A stretch of 10,153 nt of DNA from Thermoleophilia bacterium (GCA_007122215.1 SKUG01000273.1:1-10153), one strand, 5' to 3'. Positions 1 through 8,285 are shown, numbered from the stretch's first letter. The notes: a model not told the origin generated them from the letters alone. Program-made: numbers and translations.

Positions 1-1796
1 CGCGGTGCCGCGTCTGCGGCGAGGCCGCGCACGCGGGCACGCAGCAGGGACTGGCCGGGCATCGCGTCCTGCAGCGCGCCGACGGTCCGCAGCAGGGACC
101 GCGACGACGCTGCCCAGCCAGCAGGCGCCTCCGCCCCCGGGGTCCGGCTGGCGGCCAGGGCCGAGGCAACCTGGTCGAGCTCATCGCCGAGCCCGTCGAG
201 CCGCCCCCGGAAGGAGTACGAGTCCAGCGGGGCGAGCGCCTCGGCCCGCCGGGCAAGGCGCTCGAGCGACGCCGACAGGGCGGCGAGGTCGACGGGGCTG
301 GCAGCTGCCAGCCGGACGGACTCGGCCGCATCGATGCGCACCTCCCGGATCAGCGCAGCCGGGCGGTGCAGGCCCAGCAGCCGAGTGGGCTGGTGGAAGA
401 TGCTGCGCGCCTCCCGCTGGGCGAGCGGCTGGTGGCGCAGCTCGCGGAGGCTGGTGTGGGCCCCGGCGCTGTTGGGATCCCGGGGAGCACCGCGGGCCAC
501 GTGCAGTTCCTGCAGCTGCGCGGCGACCTCCACGGCATGGTCGAGGAGCCGCTCGCCGGGCTCGGTGCCGACCACGAGGCGCCCGGCGGATGGGCTGCGG
601 CCATGCTCGAGCAGGCCGAGGACGAGCTCCAGCTCATCGAGCATGCGGATCGGATCGGCAGCCACGTCGGCGGCGACCTCGCTGGCGCTGCGCAGCATGG
701 GAATCGTGCCATCGAGCACCGCCTCGGCAATGCGGGTGGCTCCCGCGACGGTGTGGGCCTCGGCGACAAGGGCCGGGGGGATCGATGGCCACGAGCCCGC
801 GGCAGCCCCCACGAGATCGCCGAGGTGACCCACCGCATGGCGGTGGGCGGGGATGGCATCCAGCGCAGCCGATGCCGCAGACGCTGCGTTCCGCAGGAAT
901 CCCTGCCCGTAGCTGGTGCCCAGGTAGGGCAGCCCATAGGTCGGGTGCGCGAGCTTGTCCAGGGCCTGCACGAGCTCGTCACCCCAGCGGGGCGCGATCG
1001 CGCGCAGGTCCCCCAGCGGCTGCTCGAACCGGGCCACTGCCTCGGCCATCTGCGGGGGGAAGTCGAGGTGGGCACCGTGGATGTGGGCGTGGGGATGGAT
1101 CCCCAGCTCCTCGATGGCATCGGCAACGCCATCGAGCAGGCGGCTGCCGGCACGCAGGACCTCCGGCTCGCTGGCCTGGGGGCCGAGCCGCGGGGTGGCC
1201 GCCACGAGCCCATCCATGCGGCTGGCAAGTGCCACGAGGGCATGCCCGGAGTTGAGGTGGCTGGCCAGGGGCACGCCGGCGGGAGTGGTTGCCGCAGAGA
1301 CCGGCGGGGTGAGCGAGTCGCGCACCCGCGCCTCGAAGGACACGCCGGGCGAGACCTGCATCCCGGATGGATCGCCACCGGCGCGGCGAAGGCCGTCGAG
1401 GATGCGGTCGGCCTCGGCAGCCAGCTCGCGGGCGAGGACCTCGTCGGCGCCCTGCACTGCCTGGAAGCCTCCGGCGCTGCGCCATGCATCGGGCCCGCCG
1501 GTCTGGGCCATGGCCTCGATCGAGGCGGAGGCATGGGCGATGGCGAGACGCTGCCGGGCCATGATCGGCAACAGCGCAGCACTGTCAGCCTCCAGCCCGG
1601 TGGCGAACACGGTCCGCGCGTGGTCCGGCAGCAGGCTGCCCAGGCGGCTGCCCGTGTTGGGCACCGTCACCGAGAGGGTGCTGCGGTCCTGCAGGGTGAT
1701 CGAGGAGCGGGGGACATCTGCCGCATGGCGCAGGCGCGCATCGACCTGCGTGGCAAGGCCACCGAGCAGCTGTCGTGCCATCGAGAGGTCAGCCAT
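1..1796 (-). CDS. Large Ala-rich protein of unknown function, C-terminus cut by window edge
   Basis: I do not recognise this protein. The minus frame starting with ATG at 1796 is open for 598 codons to the left edge without a stop. The other two minus frames and the plus frames here give low-complexity Arg/Pro/Ser translations. An AGGA sits 8 nt before the ATG, which supports this start; an in-frame GTG at 1850 is an alternative. The visible product is rich in Ala, Leu, Arg and Glu, looks largely helical, and has no signal peptide or membrane segment. It contains no cysteine and only one lysine (K281). A histidine cluster HxHxHxHxxH lies at residues 234-243, and a Gly/Tyr patch (YGLPYLGTSYGQGF) at about 287-300. 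It lies 121 bp downstream of the DUF418 gene on the same strand, so it could belong to that transcript or be separate. That it is a real gene is fairly sure; the function is open. Confidence 0.75.
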   Translation of the reverse strand, partial: MADLSMARQLLGGLATQVDARLRHAADVPRSSITLQDRSTLSVTVPNTGSRLGSLLPDHARTVFATGLEADSAALLPIMARQRLAIAHASASIEAMAQTGGPDAWRSAGGFQAVQGADEVLARELAAEADRILDGLRRAGGDPSGMQVSPGVSFEARVRDSLTPPVSAATTPAGVPLASHLNSGHALVALASRMDGLVAATPRLGPQASEPEVLRAGSRLLDGVADAIEELGIHPHAHIHGAHLDFPPQMAEAVARFEQPLGDLRAIAPRWGDELVQALDKLAHPTYGLPYLGTSYGQGFLRNAASAASAALDAIPAHRHAVGHLGDLVGAAAGSWPSIPPALVAEAHTVAGATRIAEAVLDGTIPMLRSASEVAADVAADPIRMLDELELVLGLLEHGRSPSAGRLVVGTEPGERLLDHAVEVAAQLQELHVARGAPRDPNSAGAHTSLRELRHQPLAQREARSIFHQPTRLLGLHRPAALIREVRIDAAESVRLAAASPVDLAALSASLERLARRAEALAPLDSYSFRGRLDGLGDELDQVASALAASRTPGAEAPAGWAASSRSLLRTVGALQDAMPGQSLLRARVRGLAADAAP

Positions 1797-1860
1797 GACA
1801 CACGTCCTGGCAGGCCCCCGCGCGCTCCCCGTCGAGTCTCCCCATGCCACCCTGTCGACG

Positions 1861-1910
1861 CGCCGCCGGGGCGGCGTTGCGCCGGGACGGGCCATCTGCT
1901 GGCCGCCAGC
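1861..1910 (-). terminator. Possible GC hairpins downstream of the DUF418 gene
   Basis: Two compact dyads lie in the 121-bp gap after the DUF418 stop. One is CGCCGC-CGGG-GCGGCG at 1861-1876 (6 bp, four-base loop). The other is GCTGG-CCG-CCAGC at 1898-1910 (5 bp). Neither is followed by a T-run on the minus strand. They may act as weak intrinsic terminators of the U-tract-less kind proposed for high-GC bacteria, or may simply reflect base composition. Confidence 0.3.
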
Positions 1911-1917
1911 CGGCCCG

Positions 1918-3162
1918 TCAGCGGCGCAGCGGCTGGCGCTGGCGATAGGTGATCGAGCGCAGCAGCCACTCGGCAGGGCCGAAGCGGAAGCGTGCCAGCC
2001 ACCACGGGCTCCACCACATCATCAGCGCATACAGCGCGGCGGTAACCAGCACGAGTCCCCAGTAGGGCAGCTGCTGGTAGAGCCCGAGCCCGTAGCCGTT
2101 GAAGAGGAAGCTGAGCACGAGCGAGTGCATGAGGTAGTTGCTGAGCGCAAGCCGGCCCACGGCCTGGATCCGCTCGCCGGCCCCGCCCAGCCAGCCCTTG
2201 CGGTGGAACTGGATGAGCTTGGCCATGTAGCCCAGCGCGAGCAGGGGCGCAAACGTGGTCATCACCGAGTGGCCGATCACGAACTCGGTGATCCCGCCGA
2301 TCCAGTCCGCGGCCTCCGCGGCGAGCCAGGAGACGAGCAGCCCCAGGGGGATCAGCCACAGGCCCACCCGCCCGAGCAGGCGCTCGGTTTCGACATCGCG
2401 GCGGTGCAGCAGGCCGCTGCGCATCAGCGCCATCCCAAGCAGGAACATCGCCACCGTCTGCGGCATGTAGATCACCAGCACGAGCGGGTGCAGCTCCCGG
2501 GCGCGCAGGGCGACGACCTCGGCGAAGCTGCCCTCGGCGTGCACCTCGACGGCCTCGGCGACCTCGTCCTCGACCCAGGTGGCCAGGTCGTCGTCGAGCC
2601 GCTCGCCCAGCGCGAACAGCGTTCCCACCCCGACGAGCACGCCGATGCCCACGGCCCAGCTGATGATCGCCCAGCGCACCAGCCGGCGCACGGGCATCCG
2701 CACGAACGCGAGCAGCACCACGCCGCTCAGGGCGTAGATCATCAGGATGTCCCCGGAGTAGAGCAGCAGCCCGTGCAGCAGGCCGATCACGAACAGCCCG
2801 ATGGTGCGGCGCCAGAAGCGGCGACGGGCCGAGCCATCGCTCCTGGACAGCTGGAGCGCGGCGCCGTAGCCGAAGAGGATCGAGAAGATGGTGATGAACT
2901 TGCCCTCGGCGATCACCGTGATCACCTCCTCGAGCAGGGAGGTGTCGTTCTGGTAGATCCAGCCGGCAAGGGCGGGGATGTTCATCAGGATCACGCCGGC
3001 AAGGGCCAGCCCGCGCAGCAGGTCGAGCTCGGGCAGGCGCTGTCGGGTGCGCGTGGGCCCGGGCGGGCCGTCTCCCGGGCCGCGGTCGTCGGCGGCTGCA
3101 TCGGAACCGTCACCGTCCGGGCCAGGCTCGCTGGCACCGTCGCCGCTGGCGGCGCTGCTCAC
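1918..3162 (-). CDS. DUF418 family integral membrane protein (YeiB-like)
   Basis: This 414-residue polytopic membrane protein matches the DUF418/YeiB family. Visible family marks are the N-terminal RLPELDLLRGLALAGVILMN (about residues 42-61), GRLALSNYLMHSL (336-348) and the C-terminal FGPAEWLLRSITY (394-406). About ten hydrophobic segments can be seen, near 48-68, 88-106, 120-137, 139-155, 163-187, 224-246, 266-285, 296-315, 338-355 and 368-388. The family is usually described as a putative transporter or acyltransferase-related membrane protein; its biochemical role is not established. The first 40 residues are a Gly/Asp/Pro-rich hydrophilic extension before the conserved core. The start is GTG and overlaps the typA stop by 4 bases (GTGA), which implies translational coupling with typA. 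A later start is possible because the extension is not conserved-looking, but no other start is as well placed. Confidence 0.9.
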   Translation of the reverse strand: MSSAASGDGASEPGPDGDGSDAAADDRGPGDGPPGPTRTRQRLPELDLLRGLALAGVILMNIPALAGWIYQNDTSLLEEVITVIAEGKFITIFSILFGYGAALQLSRSDGSARRRFWRRTIGLFVIGLLHGLLLYSGDILMIYALSGVVLLAFVRMPVRRLVRWAIISWAVGIGVLVGVGTLFALGERLDDDLATWVEDEVAEAVEVHAEGSFAEVVALRARELHPLVLVIYMPQTVAMFLLGMALMRSGLLHRRDVETERLLGRVGLWLIPLGLLVSWLAAEAADWIGGITEFVIGHSVMTTFAPLLALGYMAKLIQFHRKGWLGGAGERIQAVGRLALSNYLMHSLVLSFLFNGYGLGLYQQLPYWGLVLVTAALYALMMWWSPWWLARFRFGPAEWLLRSITYRQRQPLRR

Positions 3163-4991
3163 GCCTTGGCTGCCTTCGAGCGGGCGACGTGGCGGTCGGT
3201 GGCGCCGAGCACGAGCTTGCGCAGGCGGATCGCGTCAGGGGTGACCTCCACCGCCTCGTCGGCGCGGATGAACTCCAGCGCCTCCTCCAGCGACATCGTG
3301 CGGGCCTGGGCGGCGCGGGTGAGCACGTCGGCGGTGGAGGAGCGATGGTTGGTGAGGTGCTTCTCGCGGACGATGTTGACGTCGAGGTCCTCGGGGCGCA
3401 CGTGCTCGCCAACGATGCGCCCCTCGTAGGCCTCGTCACCGGGCTCGACGAAGAGCCGTCCGCGGTCCTCGAGCCGACCGATGGCGTACGAGGTCACCGG
3501 GCCGGGGCGGTCGGCGATCAGGCTGCCGCTCGCACGCGAGCGCAGCTCGCCCATCCACGGCTCGAAGCCGTGGAAGCTGTGGTGCAGGATCGCCGTGCCG
3601 CGGGTCTCGCTGAGCAGCGGCGTGCGGAAGCCGATCAGGCCGCGGGCGGGCACCAGGTACTCGAGGCGCACCCAGCCGCTGCCGAGGTGGGTCATGTCGT
3701 GCATGCGGCCCTTGCGGGCGGTCAGCAGCTGGGTGGCGGCGCCGACGTGCTCGTCGGGCAGGTCGATCACGACGTGCTCGACGGGCTCGCAGCGCACGCC
3801 GTCGATCTCACGGGTCAGCACCTGGGGCTTGCCGACGGTCAGCTCGTAGCCCTCGCGACGCAGGGTCTCGACGAGCACCGCGAGCTGCATCTCGCCACGG
3901 CCCTGGACCTCCCATGCGTCCTTGCGGCCGATGTCCACCACGCGGATGGCGACGTTGCCCACGAGCTCGGCCTCGAGGCGCCCCTGCAGCTGGCGGGCAG
4001 TGACCTTGTCGCCGCTGCGGCCCACCAGCGGGGAGGTGTTGACGCCGATCACCATGCCGATGCCGGGCTCGTCCACCTGGATCCGCTCGAGCGGCTCGGG
4101 ATGCTCGGGGTCGGCGAGGGTGTCGCCGATCATCACGTCCTCGATGCCGGCGATGGCGACGACGTCCCCGGCGCGGGCCTCGGGGACGCTCACGCGCTCC
4201 ATCGCCTCGGCCACGTACAGCTCGCTGACCTGGGCGCGGCGAACGTCACCCCCACCGGTGATCCAGGCAACCTGCTGCCCGCGGCGCACGGTGCCGCGGT
4301 GGACGCGGCAGAGCCCGAGCCGGCCCACGTACGGCGAGGCATCGAGGTTGGTGACGTGTGCCTGCAGCGGCGCGGCCGGATCGCCGCCGGGGGCGGGGAC
4401 GTGCTCGGCGATCAGGTCCATCAGCGGGGCGAGGTCCTCGCCGGGCTGGTCGAGGTCGCAGGTGGCGGTGCCGGCCACGGCGTTGGTGTAGGCGATCGGG
4501 AACTCGATCTGCTCCTCGGTCGCGCCGAGCTCGAGGAAGAGCTCGTAGACGGCATCGACGACGTGGTCGATGCGCGCGTCGGGGCGATCGATCTTGTTGA
4601 TCACGAGGATGATCGGCAGGTTGCGCTCGAGGGCCTTGCCGAGCACGAAGCGGGTCTGGGGCAGCGGCCCCTCGCTGGCGTCGACCAGCAGCAGCGCACC
4701 GTCGACCATCGTGAGGCCGCGCTCGACCTCCCCGCCGAAGTCGGCGTGGCCAGGGGTGTCGATGATGTTGACCTTGAGGTCGCCGCGGCGCACGGCGGTG
4801 TTCTTGGCGAGGATGGTGATGCCACGCTCGCGCTCCTGGTCCATCGAGTCCATGGCGCGCTCGTCGACCGACTCGTTGGCGCGGAAGGCCCCCGACTGCC
4901 AGAGCATGGCGTCCACGAGCGTGGTCTTGCCATGGTCGACGTGGGCGATGATCGCGATGTTGCGGATGTCCGCGGGTGGGGAGGAAGCCAT
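3159..4991 (-). CDS. typA: Ribosome-associated GTPase TypA/BipA
   Basis: A 610-residue translational GTPase of the EF-G-like TypA/BipA family. The family binds 70S ribosomes and helps ribosome assembly and stress or cold adaptation. G1 is AHVDHGKT (residues 16-23), G2 is RGIT (56-59), G3 is DTPGH (78-82, with catalytic His82) and G4 is NKID (132-135). At G5 the usual Ser-Ala is Asn-Ala (YTNA). Domain II follows (from about 200: [18 protein letters not shown]). Then come the domain III signature [20 protein letters not shown] and the TypA-specific C-terminal domain with [20 protein letters not shown] and the terminal [12 protein letters not shown]. The length is normal for the family. The ATG has no clear Shine-Dalgarno sequence, but a TAGGCT box (5002-5007) lies 10 nt upstream, suggesting a very short or absent leader. 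The DUF418 gene overlaps its end. Confidence 0.97.
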   Translation of the reverse strand: MASSPPADIRNIAIIAHVDHGKTTLVDAMLWQSGAFRANESVDERAMDSMDQERERGITILAKNTAVRRGDLKVNIIDTPGHADFGGEVERGLTMVDGALLLVDASEGPLPQTRFVLGKALERNLPIILVINKIDRPDARIDHVVDAVYELFLELGATEEQIEFPIAYTNAVAGTATCDLDQPGEDLAPLMDLIAEHVPAPGGDPAAPLQAHVTNLDASPYVGRLGLCRVHRGTVRRGQQVAWITGGGDVRRAQVSELYVAEAMERVSVPEARAGDVVAIAGIEDVMIGDTLADPEHPEPLERIQVDEPGIGMVIGVNTSPLVGRSGDKVTARQLQGRLEAELVGNVAIRVVDIGRKDAWEVQGRGEMQLAVLVETLRREGYELTVGKPQVLTREIDGVRCEPVEHVVIDLPDEHVGAATQLLTARKGRMHDMTHLGSGWVRLEYLVPARGLIGFRTPLLSETRGTAILHHSFHGFEPWMGELRSRASGSLIADRPGPVTSYAIGRLEDRGRLFVEPGDEAYEGRIVGEHVRPEDLDVNIVREKHLTNHRSSTADVLTRAAQARTMSLEEALEFIRADEAVEVTPDAIRLRKLVLGATDRHVARSKAAKA

Positions 4992-5047
4992 CAGGCGGGG
5001 AAGCCTACACGCGCGCGGGCGCCCCGCGGCGCGGGTAGGGTGACCCC
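4992..5047. promoter_or_regulatory. Divergent typA/recQ promoter region with two TANNNT -10 boxes
   Basis: The 56 bases between two back-to-back start codons contain TAGGCT on the minus strand (5007-5002), 10 nt before the typA ATG. They also contain TAGGGT on the plus strand (5036-5041), exactly 6 nt before the helicase ATG. Both fit the actinobacterial TANNNT -10 pattern, and the plus one is spaced for a leaderless transcript. No TTGACA-like -35 is visible. A GC palindrome, CGCGGG-CGC-CCCGCG (5014-5028), is centred midway between the two boxes and could be an operator, although such palindromes are common in GC-rich DNA. Confidence 0.55.
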
Positions 5048-6745
5048 ATGCCCTCCTCGACCACCGCGCACGACCACGTCCCCGGCGAGCTGCGCGAGCG
5101 CGCCGAGGAGCTGCTGCGGGCCTCGCTCGGCCCGGCCGCAGCCTTCCGGGATGGGCAGTACGAGGCGATCGAGGCGCTGGTGGCGGGTCGGGAGCGGCTG
5201 CTGGTGGTGCAGCGCACCGGCTGGGGCAAGAGCTCGGTCTACTTCATCGCCACGCGGCTGCTGCGCGAGGGCGGTGCCGGCCCGACGATCCTCGTGAGCC
5301 CGCTGCTGGCCCTGATGCGCGACCAGGTGCGTGCGGCGCAGCGGCTCGGCGTGCACGCAGCGACGATCAACTCCACCAACCGCGACGAGTGGGACGAGAT
5401 CCAGGATGCCATCGCCGCGGGCGAGGTGGACATCCTGCTGATCAGCCCGGAGCGCCTGGCCAGCGAGCACTTCCGCTCCCGCGTGCTCGAGCCGCTGCTG
5501 GGCAGCGCGGGGATGCTGGTGATCGACGAGGCGCACTGCATCAGCGACTGGGGCCATGACTTCCGACCCGACTACCGCAGGATCGGGTCGCTGCTTCCAA
5601 CCCTGCCGGCGCAGGTGCCGGTGCTGGCCACGACCGCCACCGCCAACGATGCCGTGGTGCGGGACGTGGTGGACCAGCTCGGCGGCGGCGGCGTGCGGCA
5701 GATGCGCGGGGAGCTCGCGCGGGCGAGCCTGTCGCTGCAGGCCATCCACATCCGCAGCGAGGCGCACCGCATGGCGTGGCTTGCGCAGAACATCCCGCAG
5801 GTCGACGGCAGCGGGATCGTCTACGTGCTGACCAAGGCGCATGCGCGGCGCGTGGCGGGGTTCCTGCGCTCGGAAGGCATCGACGCGGTGGCCTACACCG
5901 CCGGGGGCGCACCCGGGTCCGGCGACGACGAGGCCCGGCTGGAGGCCGAGCAGCGGCTGCTCGACAACGAGGTCAAGGCCGTGGTGGCAACCCCGGCGCT
6001 GGGGATGGGTTTCGACAAGCCAGACCTCGCGTTCGTCATCCACTTCCAGATGCCGCAGTCACTTGTCCACTACTACCAGCAGGTTGGACGCGCCGGACGG
6101 GCCGTGGACGATGCGATCGGGGTGCTGCTGCACGGCGACGGCGACCAGCGGATCACCGACTACTTCGTGCAGCAGGCCTTCCCCGAGCCGGCGGTGTTCG
6201 AGTCGGTGATCGCCGCGCTGGGACGGGCCGGCGGCGAGCCGGTGTCGACCACCGACCTCGCCCGCCGCGCGAAGGTCGGCCGCGCGCTGTGCGAGAAGGT
6301 GCTGGGCCAGCTCAGCGTGGAGGACCCGCCACCGGTGCGCCGCTCCGGGCGCGGCTGGGTGGCGACCGGCGAGGCGTTCAGCGTGGATGTCGCGCGGATG
6401 GAGGCGCTCACCGCGCGCCGGCACGCAGAGTACGCGCGGATGCAGGAGTACGCGCGTGGCGCGCGGTGCCTGATGGCCTTCATCGCTGCCGAGCTCGACG
6501 ACCCCGCTGCCGAGCCGTGCGGGCGCTGCGCCACCTGCCTGGGCCGGGAGATCCTGCCGAGCGGTGTCGATGGCGAGGTGGCCGCGCGCGCCGAGGCCTG
6601 GTCGGAGGCTGCGAAGTCCGCCCCGCGGCGTCGCCGGAAGCGGCGTCCCCGCGCGAAGAAGCCATCGCCGATGACCAGGCGCGTCAAGCGCAAGCGGCGC
6701 CCGGGCGGGGGCAGCTCGCGGCGCGGCGGGGGCAGCGGGTCGTAG
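5048..6745 (+). CDS. RecQ-family ATP-dependent DNA helicase
   Basis: A 565-residue superfamily-2 helicase of RecQ type, expected to unwind DNA 3'-5' in repair and recombination. RecQ motif 0 (FRDGQ, 33-37) is followed by Walker A TGWGKS (57-62). The DEAH box runs into the RecQ-specific DEAHCISDWGHDFRPDYR (160-177). ATTAT is at 194-198, motif V ATPALGMGFDKPDL at 314-327 and motif VI QQVGRAGR at 344-351. The zinc-binding cysteines C474, C491, C494 and C497 have the C-x16-C-x2-C-x2-C spacing of E. coli RecQ. There is no HRDC domain. Instead the last 40 residues are an Arg/Lys-rich then Gly/Ser-rich tail (for example RRRRKRRPRAKK). The start is supported by the TAGGGT box 6 nt upstream. I leave the symbol blank because actinobacteria carry several RecQ-like paralogues. 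The gene converges on the MFS gene. Confidence 0.93.
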   Translation: MPSSTTAHDHVPGELRERAEELLRASLGPAAAFRDGQYEAIEALVAGRERLLVVQRTGWGKSSVYFIATRLLREGGAGPTILVSPLLALMRDQVRAAQRLGVHAATINSTNRDEWDEIQDAIAAGEVDILLISPERLASEHFRSRVLEPLLGSAGMLVIDEAHCISDWGHDFRPDYRRIGSLLPTLPAQVPVLATTATANDAVVRDVVDQLGGGGVRQMRGELARASLSLQAIHIRSEAHRMAWLAQNIPQVDGSGIVYVLTKAHARRVAGFLRSEGIDAVAYTAGGAPGSGDDEARLEAEQRLLDNEVKAVVATPALGMGFDKPDLAFVIHFQMPQSLVHYYQQVGRAGRAVDDAIGVLLHGDGDQRITDYFVQQAFPEPAVFESVIAALGRAGGEPVSTTDLARRAKVGRALCEKVLGQLSVEDPPPVRRSGRGWVATGEAFSVDVARMEALTARRHAEYARMQEYARGARCLMAFIAAELDDPAAEPCGRCATCLGREILPSGVDGEVAARAEAWSEAAKSAPRRRRKRRPRAKKPSPMTRRVKRKRRPGGGSSRRGGGSGS

Positions 6746-6764
6746 CCGTCAGCGCCCCTGCCCC
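6729..6764. terminator. Candidate bidirectional terminator hairpin at the convergent gene ends
   Basis: GGGGCAG (6729-6735) pairs perfectly with CTGCCCC (6758-6764). Past a one-base bulge, GGGT (6737-6740) can pair with GCCC (6754-6757, one G-U pair). The TAG of the helicase gene (6743-6745) and the minus-strand TGA of the MFS gene (6749-6751) both fall in the loop. No U-tract follows on either strand, so termination is an inference from position and symmetry. Confidence 0.4.
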
Positions 6765-8161
6765 ACGGCCGCGGCGTCCTCGGGGAACTCGCGCACGCTG
6801 TCGTCGAGGCCGCGGATGATCGCGATGCCCGCCAGCGCGACGAGTGCCAGCACCACCATGGCGGCGCGGCTGGCATCGAGGATCGTCCAGCCCGAGAGGT
6901 CGTGCAGGAGGTAGATCGTCAGCGCCCAGATGGCCGGGCCGGCCGCGTTCGAGACCTTGCCCACGAGGTGGAAGACCCCGAAGAACTCGCCACGCTCGGC
7001 CGGCGGGGTGAGGCGCATCATGAACACGCGGTCGCTGGTCCAGGTGCCGCCGAGCCCGATCCCGACGATCGGGCCGAGCACCCAGATCAGTGCCGAGGAG
7101 CCGGTGACGCCCTCGATCACGAGGGTCGCGGCGAAGATCGCGATGATCCGCGTGAGCACCCACTTGGGTCCCTTGCGGTCCACGAGCGGGCCGGCAACGA
7201 ACGCGCCGACGATGGCAGCGGGGATCGAGACGGCCAGCACGAGGTTCTTCTGCATCTCGGTGAAGGTGCCGAGCCGGTCGAGGTAGATCGTCATGTAGAG
7301 GATCACCACCGCGAGCGCGTCGACGTACAGGAAGCGGCCGAGCAGGAAGCGGAAGACCTCCCGGTAGGAGCGCAGGCGGCGCAGCGTCCGCACGAGCTGC
7401 CCGTTGGCACGGCGCACCACGGGCACGAACCCCGGCACCTCGGCGCGCGGCACGGGGCGCGAGTCACGCACGAACAGCACCAGCGGGATGGTGAACACCG
7501 CGAACATGATCGCGGTCGGGACGAATGCCGCCTGCTTGTCACCGTCGGCTGCAGCCACGACCAGCCCGAGCACGACCAGTGCGGTGAAGCTGCCGACGTA
7601 GCCGATCCCCACGCCAAAGCCCGACACCCGGCCGCGGTGCTCCTCGGCGGCGACGTCGGCGAGCATGGGGTCGTAGTGGGCCATGCCGGACTGGTAGCCG
7701 AACACGGCAACGCCCCCGATCACCAGCGCAAGCGTCGCACCGGCCACCCCGCCCAGCGCGAGCGTGGCGACCACGCTCATCGCGGTGAAGGCGATCACGA
7801 AGGGCTTGCGCCGCCCGAGCTGGTCGGCGACCGCGCCGAGCCCCGGCATGGTCAGCACCAGCGCGAGCGTCACCCCCAGCGACATCGCGGCAAGGTTCCA
7901 GTCGGGACGGCCGAGGTCCTGCACGATCCACTCGTTGAAGTACCGGGTGCCGATCGACAGCGAGAAGATCGTGTTGGCGAACTCGTACATCGCCCACGAG
8001 AACACCGGCAGCGTCAGCCACGGCAGGCGGCGCCGCGGGCCGGGACGGGACGACCCGCCGCCGGGATCACCGCTCCGCCGATCGAGGCTGCCCGGATCCA
8101 CACCTGCGCGGTCGTCACCGGGGCGCTCGCCGCCCGTCCCTGTCCCGGATGCGTGGTCCAT
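6749..8161 (-). CDS. MFS transporter, Atg22/UMF1 family
   Basis: A 470-residue polytopic protein of the major facilitator superfamily that fits the UMF1/Atg22-like family. It opens with a Gly/Asp-rich hydrophilic stretch of about 45 residues. The family mark WAMYEFANTIFS (56-67) follows, then an MFS motif A in GLGAVADQLGRRKP (107-120), YDPMLADVAAEEHRGRVSGF (163-182) and a second-half motif GPLVDRKGPK (324-333). The late signature RVFMMRLTPPAERGEFFGVF spans 378-397. About 12 hydrophobic segments are visible. Yeast Atg22 exports amino acids from the vacuole, but substrates of the bacterial members are mostly unknown, so none is assigned. The ATG is fixed by a TAGGGT box exactly 6 nt upstream, as for the helicase gene. 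It converges on the helicase gene with 3 bp between stops. Upstream lie two 48-bp palindromic repeats that could affect its expression. Confidence 0.92.
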   Translation of the reverse strand: MDHASGTGTGGERPGDDRAGVDPGSLDRRSGDPGGGSSRPGPRRRLPWLTLPVFSWAMYEFANTIFSLSIGTRYFNEWIVQDLGRPDWNLAAMSLGVTLALVLTMPGLGAVADQLGRRKPFVIAFTAMSVVATLALGGVAGATLALVIGGVAVFGYQSGMAHYDPMLADVAAEEHRGRVSGFGVGIGYVGSFTALVVLGLVVAAADGDKQAAFVPTAIMFAVFTIPLVLFVRDSRPVPRAEVPGFVPVVRRANGQLVRTLRRLRSYREVFRFLLGRFLYVDALAVVILYMTIYLDRLGTFTEMQKNLVLAVSIPAAIVGAFVAGPLVDRKGPKWVLTRIIAIFAATLVIEGVTGSSALIWVLGPIVGIGLGGTWTSDRVFMMRLTPPAERGEFFGVFHLVGKVSNAAGPAIWALTIYLLHDLSGWTILDASRAAMVVLALVALAGIAIIRGLDDSVREFPEDAAAVGQGR

Positions 8162-8167
8162 GCCGCG

Positions 8168-8176
8168 ACCCTACCC
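8168..8176 (-). promoter_or_regulatory. Leaderless-type -10 box for the MFS gene (GGGTAGGGT)
   Basis: On the minus strand GGGTAGGGT ends 6 nt before the ATG at 8161. The same nine bases with the same 6-nt spacing precede the ATG of the helicase gene at 5048. The TAGGGT part fits TANNNT, and the spacing would put transcription start at or next to the A of ATG. No Shine-Dalgarno sequence and no TTGACA-like -35 are present. Confidence 0.6.
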
Positions 8177-8213
8177 GGCGGCCTGCCGCTGCGACCCCCG
8201 CTCCGCGGTCCCA

Positions 8214-8261
8214 TCCGCGTACGAAACGGCACGCATGGGGTGCACATACGTACACGGATCG
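8214..8261. repeat. 48-bp dyad-symmetric repeat, copy 1
   Basis: This unit matches copy 2 (8286-8333) at 41 of 48 positions by hand alignment. It begins TCCGCGTACGAAA and ends ACGTACACGGATCG. The ends are inverted copies of each other: TCCGCGTACG against the reverse complement TCCGTGTACG, with one mismatch. The unit can therefore fold into a hairpin of about 10 bp. An inner GCAC/GTGC stem is possible in this copy. It lies between the SRPBCC-TM gene and the MFS promoter. Confidence 0.85.
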
Positions 8262-8285
8262 CACGGCCAGCCAGCGCCAACTGGT

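Noticed and set aside
350..1582. Minus-strand 410-codon frame inside the left-edge gene
   Set aside because: Its translation is Ser/Pro/Arg/Trp-rich and low in complexity. The other minus frame, open from 1796 to the edge, has normal composition and codon use.
955..3429. Long plus-strand open frames across 366-1952, 955-3429, 3189-5297 and 6902-9367 (over 500 to over 800 codons)
   Set aside because: They lie antisense to typA, DUF418, the MFS gene and other recognisable genes. Their translations are His/Gln/Gly/Asp-rich shadows typical of GC-rich DNA, with no family motifs.
4480..4500. TypA G5 motif reads Asn-Ala instead of Ser-Ala as a possible functional defect
   Set aside because: G5 is the most variable G motif in this family, and all catalytic motifs G1-G4 are intact.
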